Below are positions 6,881 to 12,354 of a stretch of 12,354 nucleotides of DNA, one piece after another. The translations under genes and the position numbers were made by a program. The first letter of the stretch is position 1. Each line of letters begins with the position of its first letter. Origin of the DNA: an uncultured Parabacteroides sp. (GTDB lineage: Bacteria > Bacteroidota > Bacteroidia > Bacteroidales > Tannerellaceae); the NCBI GenBank assembly GCA_947074335.1, contig CAMTPG010000045.1, positions 1 to 12,354 on the forward strand, given 5' to 3'. The notes under the pieces were generated by a model that was not told the DNA's origin, did not search any database, and was given only the letters and a program-made list of their open reading frames with translations.

Positions 6881-7837
6881 ATGAGAAATATAGATACAAA
6901 TATACTTTATAAATTCTTTGAAGGAGCCACATCATTCGAAGAGGAATGCCGCATCCGCACCTGGATGGAAGCAGATCCTGCCAATCGGCTGATGTTTTTC
7001 AAAGCACGCCGTACATTCGATGCCGCCTGTTTATCGGGTAATTTAAATCCTGCTGAAAAAGCGAAGAATAAATCCGCTTTTATGAATCACCGGATTTGGA
7101 TGAATGTTTTGAAAGTGGCGGCTATTATTCTTTTTACCTGGACTTTCACCTCTTTATATTACCATTTTACACAAAAAGAAGCGGAGACTTATGCCATGCA
7201 ATCTATTTATGTGCCGGCCGGACAACGTATCAATATTACCTTGCCCGATGGTACAAATGTATGGCTTAATGCTCGTACACGACTGGATTATCCGGCCGTG
7301 TTCGGAAAAGATTTGCGACAGGTACAATTAGACGGAGAAGCATACTTTGATGTGTCAAAAGACAAAAACAGACCTTTTGTTGTTGAAACCGATAAATGCA
7401 ATATCGAAGTTTTAGGTACAGAATTTAATGTGGATGCTTATCCGGATATGGATGATTTTTCGGTATCGTTGCTTGAAGGCAGTGTAAAGCTGTTAACTAA
7501 AAATGATACCGACACATTATTGCTTAAACCTTCATATAAAGCATTTATCGGCCGTGACGGCCGGTTTCAGACCGAAGAAATCGACGATTATAATGCGCTG
7601 CGCTGGAAAGAGGGACTGATCTGTTTTAAATCGGCATCATTCCAGTCTATCATGAAATCGCTCGAAAAATATTTCGGAGTCAGCATTGTTGTATCGAATG
7701 AACAGGCATTAAAATCAAATTATTCCGGCAAATTCAGGCAGACCGATGGAGTGGATCATGCTTTACGCGTTTTACAAAAAGATATCCGCTTCACCTATCA
7801 GCGCGACGAAGATAACCAGATCATTTTCATCCGTTGA
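6881..7837 (+). CDS. FecR-like anti-sigma factor
   Basis: A 318-residue single-pass inner-membrane protein, normal length for Bacteroidota FecR homologues. The N-terminal 75 residues are the cytoplasmic sigma-binding part (NILYKFFEGATSFEEECRIRTWM). A membrane helix follows at about 77-95. The periplasmic FecR domain is about 108-203 (VPAGQRINITLPDGTNVWLN, LDGEAYFDV, VLGTEFNVDAY, LLEGSVKL). The C-terminal DUF4974 domain is about 247-318 (FKSASFQSIMKSLEKYFGVSIVV through YSGKF to the end), which is thought to contact the STN domain of the cognate SusC. It passes the ligand signal across the inner membrane to the ECF sigma factor encoded divergently 157 bases away. Start ATG at 6881 gives the usual N-terminus. 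No -7 box was found upstream, so it may depend on the ECF sigma itself. Confidence 0.93.
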   Translation: MRNIDTNILYKFFEGATSFEEECRIRTWMEADPANRLMFFKARRTFDAACLSGNLNPAEKAKNKSAFMNHRIWMNVLKVAAIILFTWTFTSLYYHFTQKEAETYAMQSIYVPAGQRINITLPDGTNVWLNARTRLDYPAVFGKDLRQVQLDGEAYFDVSKDKNRPFVVETDKCNIEVLGTEFNVDAYPDMDDFSVSLLEGSVKLLTKNDTDTLLLKPSYKAFIGRDGRFQTEEIDDYNALRWKEGLICFKSASFQSIMKSLEKYFGVSIVVSNEQALKSNYSGKFRQTDGVDHALRVLQKDIRFTYQRDEDNQIIFIR

Positions 7838-7949
7838 ATCAGAAAACAGACAGATTAAGATAAACACAACAAGTAAATAGTAACCTTAAAAAATTAAAAA
7901 ACATGAAAGCATTAAAGGATAAAACATGAATAGCTGAAAGTAAGAAAGC

Positions 7950-7984
7950 AATGCCGGTACGGCTGGGGGGCATGTACCGGCATT
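7950..7984. other. GC-rich hairpin between fecR and susC
   Basis: AATGCCGGTAC (7950-7960) pairs perfectly with 7974-7984, giving an 11-bp stem around a 13-base loop that includes six consecutive G. It stands out in the AT-rich 196-base gap between fecR and susC. On the plus strand no T-run follows, so it is not a classic terminator for fecR; it could be an attenuator, a processing barrier or a stability element. On the minus strand it is followed by the pyrimidine-rich GCTTTCTTACTTT and could end a short antisense transcript. Confidence 0.6.
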
Positions 7985-8026
7985 CAATCGAAAGAATTTA
8001 ATTACTTAATAACTTCAAATCAATTT

Positions 8027-8034
8027 CAAATGTA
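8027..8034 (-). promoter_or_regulatory. Possible antisense -7 box at the susC start
   Basis: On the minus strand this reads TACATTTG, a match to the Bacteroidota -7 consensus TAnnTTTG. It overlaps the first base of the susC ATG. A transcript from it would start near 8020 and run leftwards through the hairpin at 7950-7984. No -33 TTG is seen at the usual spacing, and an eight-base degenerate match can occur by chance in such DNA, so support is modest. Confidence 0.25.
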
Positions 8035-11000
8035 TGAAAAAAAACTTTTTGTCGGTTAAAAATTACCAAAAAATACCGGCTAATCATAAAATTATTAGAG
8101 TTATGCGAATGTCTGCGTTTTTGTTAGGCGCCTGCGTATTTTGTGCTCATGCCGTTGATTCGCATTCACAGAATGCCCGGGTAAGTATCAATAAAAATAA
8201 TGCCCAGTTAGAAACTATTCTGAATGAAATAGAAAATCAGACTGATTATCTTTTTGTTTATAATGATGAAGTAGATGTTAACCGGAAAATCTCTTTAAAA
8301 AGTAAATCCGAACCTGTTGCAGAAGTATTGAATACTATTTTTAAAAATACCGGCATCAGTTATGCTATGGAAGGTACACACATCGTGCTTTCAGGCAATC
8401 GACATATCCCTGCTGCTCCGGTAACGGCAGGCAGACAACAGGTACAAATCATCACCGGAACCATCGTGGATAATTTTGGCGAACCGGTAATCGGAGCTAA
8501 TGTGCTGGTTAAAGGAACAACAAATGGTACAATCACGGATATCGACGGTAATTATTCGGTCGAAGCTAATCCGCAGGATGTACTCGAAATCTCATATATT
8601 GGTTATTTAACTAAAGAGGTTCCTGTAGGAACACAAAAGATTATCAACGTAGTGCTGCAGGAAGATACCAAAGCACTGGATGAAGTGGTGGTTATTGGTT
8701 ATGGTGTGCAGAAAAAAGCAGACCTGACCGGCTCGGTAGCCAATGTAAATGCCGAAAAACTGAATACACAAAGTAATGCCAATATTGGTCAGGCTTTGCA
8801 GGGACGCATTGCCGGTGTGGATATTGTATCGCAGGGCGGTAATCCGGGAGCAAGCGCCAAAATTATGGTTCGCGGTATCGGAACACTGAATAATGCCAGT
8901 CCGCTGTATATTGTAGACGGTATGTATATGAACGGCATCGACCATGTTAATCCGAGTGATATTGCCAGTATCGATGTGCTGAAAGATGCCTCCTCGGCTG
9001 CCATCTATGGTTCGCGTGCCGCCAATGGTGTAATTATCATCACGACTAAAGAGGGCTCAAATACAGAAGGTCGCCCGATTGTGGACATGTCGGCCAATAT
9101 CGGTGTACAAAAAGCCTCTAAGAAATTAAATATGCTGGATGCCGCAGGCTGGGCCGAAGTAACCACAATTGCCCGCGAAGCTATTGGTAAACCGGCGCTT
9201 GATATGGCAACTGATCTGGCCAATCTGCCCGACAACGACTGGCAGGATATTATGTTCCGTCCGGCTTTGATGCAGAATTATAATGTGTCGGTAAAAGGCG
9301 GCGGTAAATATTCTTCGTATTATACCGGATTAGGTTATTTCAACCAGGAAGGTATTGTGAAGGGAACCAATTACGAACGTTTTACACTTCAGTCTAAAAA
9401 TGATTATAAAAAAGGAATGTTCTCGGCCGGAACCAACATTATTCTGGCATATAATCATGATAAACCATTGCATAGCGAATCACGCGGCGGCATGGTGGGC
9501 GTAATTCTGCAATCATTGCCCACACTATCCAAATTCGATCCCGAAAACGAAGGTGGCTACGGTGGTATGTATGGTGATGTGGTAAATATTCCCAATCCGC
9601 TGGGTATGACAGATGATAAGATCATGAACCGTTACAGTGATAACATGAATGTAAATGTGAATATTTATGCTCAAATAGAACCGATAAAAGGATTGAAATA
9701 CAGAATCAATCTCACTCCCGATTTCAATTATTATCGCTATAAAATGTATAATAATAAATATGATTTCGGATTGTATAAAAATTCGGTAACACAACTTACC
9801 GAACAGATGACAAGACGACGCAACGTGTTGGTAGAGAATTTGCTGAGTTACGATAATACATTTGGAGAACATAAAATCTCCGCCTTAGCCGGATATACTT
9901 ATCAGGACAGCCGCTTCCGTTATCTGCAGGCTTATGGCGAACAATTGCCCGACGGACTGGAAGAGATTGATGCTTCTACAACCAATCGTACCAATGCCGG
10001 TTATTCTACACGCAATACCATGACGTCTATTCTGGGGCGTGTATTCTATTCATTCAGAAATCGTTATCTGGTTACGGCTACAATCCGTCGCGACGGATCT
10101 TCCAAATTCGGTAATAAGAACCGATATGGTAATTTCCCTTCGTTCTCGCTGGGCTGGAATATTGCCGAAGAAGAATTTATGCATAACATCACCTGGATGG
10201 ATCAGCTCAAACTGCGTGGCGGCTGGGGAAAACTGGGTAATCAGGAGATTGATAATTATATGTATTCTTCTACCATTACAACCGGTATTAACTATCCCGA
10301 CGGTATGGGCGGCCTGATTCAGGGTGCTTTCCCGAAAGATTTTGCCAATCCTGATATTCGTTGGGAATCTACAGAGATGACGAATGTGGGTATCGACTTC
10401 ATGGCCTTTAACAGCAAACTGAGCCTGACGGCCGACTGGTATCTGAAGAATACAAAAGATATTCTGCTTACTGTGCCTATTCCGATCTCATCGGGCGGTG
10501 CCAACGATCCGATCCGTAATGCCGGTAAAATCCGTAATAAAGGATTCGAATTTAATGTGGCATGGAATGAATATTTGCAGAATGGTCTTTCGTATGGCGT
10601 AAGTTTCCTCGGAAGCTACAATAAAAATGAGGTAACGGATATGGGTACAGGCTCGCAGGCAATCTGGGGCGGAGCTACCAATCAGAATATCAATACATGT
10701 AAAACACTGGCCGGTTATCCGATTGGCGGATATTGGCTGATTCCTGAAGATGGCTACTTTAACAGCCAGAGCGAAGTGGATGCACATGCTGTAGACGGCG
10801 TGAAAATTCAACCCAATGCACAACCGGGCGATATCCGCTTTAAGGATGTAAACGGCGATGGAGTAATCAATGATGATGATCGTGTATACTGTGGCAGTCC
10901 GTTCCCGAAATTTACCTACTCAATCAATGGTAATATCGGTTGGAAAAACTGGGATCTGGCTCTGACTTTCCAGGGTGTGGCCGGTAATAAGATTTACAAT

Positions 11001-11399
11001 GCTACCCGTCAGACACTCGAGGATGTAACTAAAGGTACCAACTTCCTGGCCAGTACACTCGACTACTGGACTCCGGATAATCTGAATGCTTCGCATCCGC
11101 GATTAACCTGGGATGATCCGAACCGCAATACCCGTGCCGAATCGGATCGATACCTGGAAAATGGTTCTTACTTCCGTCTGCGCAATGTACAGTTAGGTTA
11201 TACATTCCCCAGACAGTGGTTTGGCGGCGTGTTTGAACGTGCCCGCTTGTATGCCAATGCCGAGAATTTATTTACCATCACCAAATACAGCGGCTTTACG
11301 CCTGATGTGAATGCCACTTCGGCTACAGCCCGCGGATTTGATAACTTTATCTATCCCACAACCCGTGTGTTTATGTTTGGTGTCAATGTAACCTTCTAA
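8034..11399 (+). CDS. SusC/RagA-type TonB-dependent transporter with STN domain
   Basis: A 1121-residue outer-membrane protein that imports a glycan (or similar polymer) with TonB energy, with the SusD lipoprotein as its lid. It has a signal peptide with a long basic N-region and hydrophobic core (27-40), with a likely cleavage after AHA (38-40). Next come an STN domain (about 48-120), a CarboxypepD_reg-like beta domain (about 140-212, ITGTIVDNFGEPVIGANVLVKGTT), the typical LDEVVVIGYG segment (215-224), the plug (about 225-340, with LYIVDGMYM and IDVLKDASSAAIYGSRAANG) and the 22-strand-type barrel. The last residue is Phe (NVTF), as expected for barrel assembly. DVNGDGVINDDDR (938-950) is a calcium-loop-like turn common in this family. 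The STN extension marks it as a signalling SusC that works with FecR and the ECF sigma. An in-frame Met at 8103 is possible but would remove the N-region. Confidence 0.95.
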   Translation: MKKNFLSVKNYQKIPANHKIIRVMRMSAFLLGACVFCAHAVDSHSQNARVSINKNNAQLETILNEIENQTDYLFVYNDEVDVNRKISLKSKSEPVAEVLNTIFKNTGISYAMEGTHIVLSGNRHIPAAPVTAGRQQVQIITGTIVDNFGEPVIGANVLVKGTTNGTITDIDGNYSVEANPQDVLEISYIGYLTKEVPVGTQKIINVVLQEDTKALDEVVVIGYGVQKKADLTGSVANVNAEKLNTQSNANIGQALQGRIAGVDIVSQGGNPGASAKIMVRGIGTLNNASPLYIVDGMYMNGIDHVNPSDIASIDVLKDASSAAIYGSRAANGVIIITTKEGSNTEGRPIVDMSANIGVQKASKKLNMLDAAGWAEVTTIAREAIGKPALDMATDLANLPDNDWQDIMFRPALMQNYNVSVKGGGKYSSYYTGLGYFNQEGIVKGTNYERFTLQSKNDYKKGMFSAGTNIILAYNHDKPLHSESRGGMVGVILQSLPTLSKFDPENEGGYGGMYGDVVNIPNPLGMTDDKIMNRYSDNMNVNVNIYAQIEPIKGLKYRINLTPDFNYYRYKMYNNKYDFGLYKNSVTQLTEQMTRRRNVLVENLLSYDNTFGEHKISALAGYTYQDSRFRYLQAYGEQLPDGLEEIDASTTNRTNAGYSTRNTMTSILGRVFYSFRNRYLVTATIRRDGSSKFGNKNRYGNFPSFSLGWNIAEEEFMHNITWMDQLKLRGGWGKLGNQEIDNYMYSSTITTGINYPDGMGGLIQGAFPKDFANPDIRWESTEMTNVGIDFMAFNSKLSLTADWYLKNTKDILLTVPIPISSGGANDPIRNAGKIRNKGFEFNVAWNEYLQNGLSYGVSFLGSYNKNEVTDMGTGSQAIWGGATNQNINTCKTLAGYPIGGYWLIPEDGYFNSQSEVDAHAVDGVKIQPNAQPGDIRFKDVNGDGVINDDDRVYCGSPFPKFTYSINGNIGWKNWDLALTFQGVAGNKIYNATRQTLEDVTKGTNFLASTLDYWTPDNLNASHPRLTWDDPNRNTRAESDRYLENGSYFRLRNVQLGYTFPRQWFGGVFERARLYANAENLFTITKYSGFTPDVNATSATARGFDNFIYPTTRVFMFGVNVTF

Positions 11400-11411
11400 T
11401 TAATAAGACTT

Positions 11412-12354
11412 ATGAAATCATATATTAATGCGGCTTTTGCCCTCTTATTTTCTGCAACGGTGCTGGTTTCCTGCGACAGTCAGCTGGATCAGACCAATCC
11501 TAATCAGGCTACCGAAGATACTTTCTGGAAAGATGAGAAAGATTTTAATCTGGCTTTAACCTCTTGTTATACTCCGCTGAAGAATGCACTGAACGGCGGA
11601 TATTATGGAACCCGCGGCGTGATGCTCCGTATAGCCCGTGCCGATGAGGTGGATTTCAGAAATGATATCTCCGATGTATATACCGTGAATCGTTTTACAA
11701 ACAGTAATACCAATTCGCTCACACAGGGTATGTTCTATCAGTTTTATAATGCACTATATCGTACCAACTCGATCATGCAGAAGCTGGAAGAGAAAGGCAA
11801 CCAGTTCTCTCAGGAATTTCAGGATGCAGTAACGGGCGAATGTCTTTTTATCCGCGGTTTTTATCTGTTTCAGCTGGCAAAGGAGTTTAAGGATGCACCT
11901 TTGCGACTGACGGCCTCACAATCGCCTTCAACCTTCCCGCTGGCCAAATCAACACAGGCGGAGATTTGGGCACAGGCTATTGATGATTTGCAGAAAGCAG
12001 CCAATCTTCTGCCGGTTACTAACAGTCTGGGCAAACCCACACGCGGAGCGGCTTTGGCTTCGCTGGGTAAAATTTATGTGTATCAGGAAGAATGGCAAAA
12101 AGCAATCGAAACATTGCAACCGCTTACCCAAAGTCCATACTCATATCGTCTGATGGATGATTTCCACTGGAATTTTGATGATGAGCATGAAAACAATGCC
12201 GAAAGTATCTTCGAACTCTTGATCGAAGATGTGGGCGGAACTGATTTGTGGGGAAATGGCGAAAATATCAATTCTACACAAACTAATACACGCCCCAAGG
12301 AATATGCGGCAGCCGAAGTGGGCGGATGGTATGAAGCCAATCCCACACAGCAAA
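11412..12354 (+). CDS. SusD/RagB-type surface lipoprotein (5' part, cut by window end)
   Basis: The frame is open from the ATG at 11412 to the window edge (314 full codons plus one base), 12 bases after the susC stop, so it is co-transcribed with susC. It opens with a lipoprotein signal peptide (MKSYINAAFALLFSATVLVS) and lipobox LVSC, with acylated Cys21. Then come SusD-family features: NPNQATEDTFWKDEKDFNLA near the N-terminus, FYQFYNALYRTNSIMQKLEE, and GECLFIRGFYLFQLAKEF followed by TPR-like helices (TQAEIWAQAIDDLQKAANLLP, GKPTRGAALASLGKIYVYQEEWQKAIETL). SusD proteins usually have about 500-600 residues, so roughly half is present. It caps the SusC barrel and binds the substrate at the cell surface. 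The substrate cannot be told from this part. Confidence 0.94.
   Translation, partial: MKSYINAAFALLFSATVLVSCDSQLDQTNPNQATEDTFWKDEKDFNLALTSCYTPLKNALNGGYYGTRGVMLRIARADEVDFRNDISDVYTVNRFTNSNTNSLTQGMFYQFYNALYRTNSIMQKLEEKGNQFSQEFQDAVTGECLFIRGFYLFQLAKEFKDAPLRLTASQSPSTFPLAKSTQAEIWAQAIDDLQKAANLLPVTNSLGKPTRGAALASLGKIYVYQEEWQKAIETLQPLTQSPYSYRLMDDFHWNFDDEHENNAESIFELLIEDVGGTDLWGNGENINSTQTNTRPKEYAAAEVGGWYEANPTQQ

Noticed and set aside
7903..7929. Eight-codon mini-ORF (MKALKDKT) upstream of the fecR-susC hairpin
   Set aside because: It could be a leader peptide, but it is very short, has no biased or repeated regulatory codons, and such frames are expected by chance.
8607..8945. Antisense frames inside susC (also 9525-9872 and 10488-10823)
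   Set aside because: They oppose conserved SusC domain sequence, show no domain features and have no start context or promoter.
10845..10883. EF-hand or dockerin-like DVNGDGVINDDDR inside SusC
   Set aside because: This turn is common near the C-terminal part of SusC barrels and does not indicate a separate dockerin domain.

Overview
The window looks like chromosomal DNA from a member of the phylum Bacteroidota, most likely order Bacteroidales. The evidence is the right-hand end: an ECF sigma factor, a FecR-type anti-sigma factor, an STN-domain SusC-type TonB-dependent transporter and a SusD-type lipoprotein, in the arrangement of Bacteroidota polysaccharide utilization loci (PULs). It also has AT-rich intergenic DNA, no obvious Shine-Dalgarno sequences, and a match to the Bacteroidota -7 promoter box (TAnnTTTG) just upstream of the sigma gene. 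I cannot assign genus or species from sequence alone. There are no RNA genes, insertion sequences, CRISPR arrays or phage genes that I can see.

Layout. (1) 82-1521, minus strand: a 12-TM-type major facilitator superfamily transporter with an unusual Ala/Thr/Pro-rich C-terminal tail, followed by a strong hairpin terminator (11-45). (2) 1522-1831: a 310-base AT-rich divergent intergenic region with a short dyad. (3) 1832-5156, plus strand: two tandem paralogues, both recognisable as bacterial phospholipase B-like (PLBD/laminin-ancestor type) N-terminal-nucleophile hydrolases without signal peptides, ending at a 13-bp-stem terminator. (4) 5427-6080: a MarC-family inner membrane protein, convergent with the sigma factor and separated from it by a perfect 27-bp inverted repeat that should terminate transcription in both directions. 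(5) 6148-6723, minus strand: ECF sigma factor. (6) 6881-7837: FecR-like anti-sigma factor, divergent from the sigma gene. (7) 8034-11399: SusC with an STN signalling domain. (8) 11412 to the window end: SusD, cut by the window edge.

How they work together. The right half should be a trans-envelope regulated glycan uptake system. SusD (surface lipoprotein) and SusC (outer-membrane barrel) bind and import a glycan. The periplasmic STN domain of SusC then signals through the inner-membrane FecR to release the ECF sigma factor, which activates the locus. Degradative enzymes would be expected beyond the right edge, so the substrate cannot be read here. The left half is a separate module. Two cytoplasm-predicted PLB-like amidase/lipase candidates sit divergently beside an MFS transporter, which suggests, as inference only, uptake or export of a small amide or ester metabolite and its hydrolysis.

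The observations most worth a second look are the duplicated leaderless PLB-like hydrolases beside the transporter, and the FecR-susC intergenic region. That region carries a perfect 11-bp GC-rich hairpin plus a minus-strand TAnnTTTG box overlapping the susC start codon, a layout that would suit a short antisense RNA of the kind described for Bacteroides PULs.
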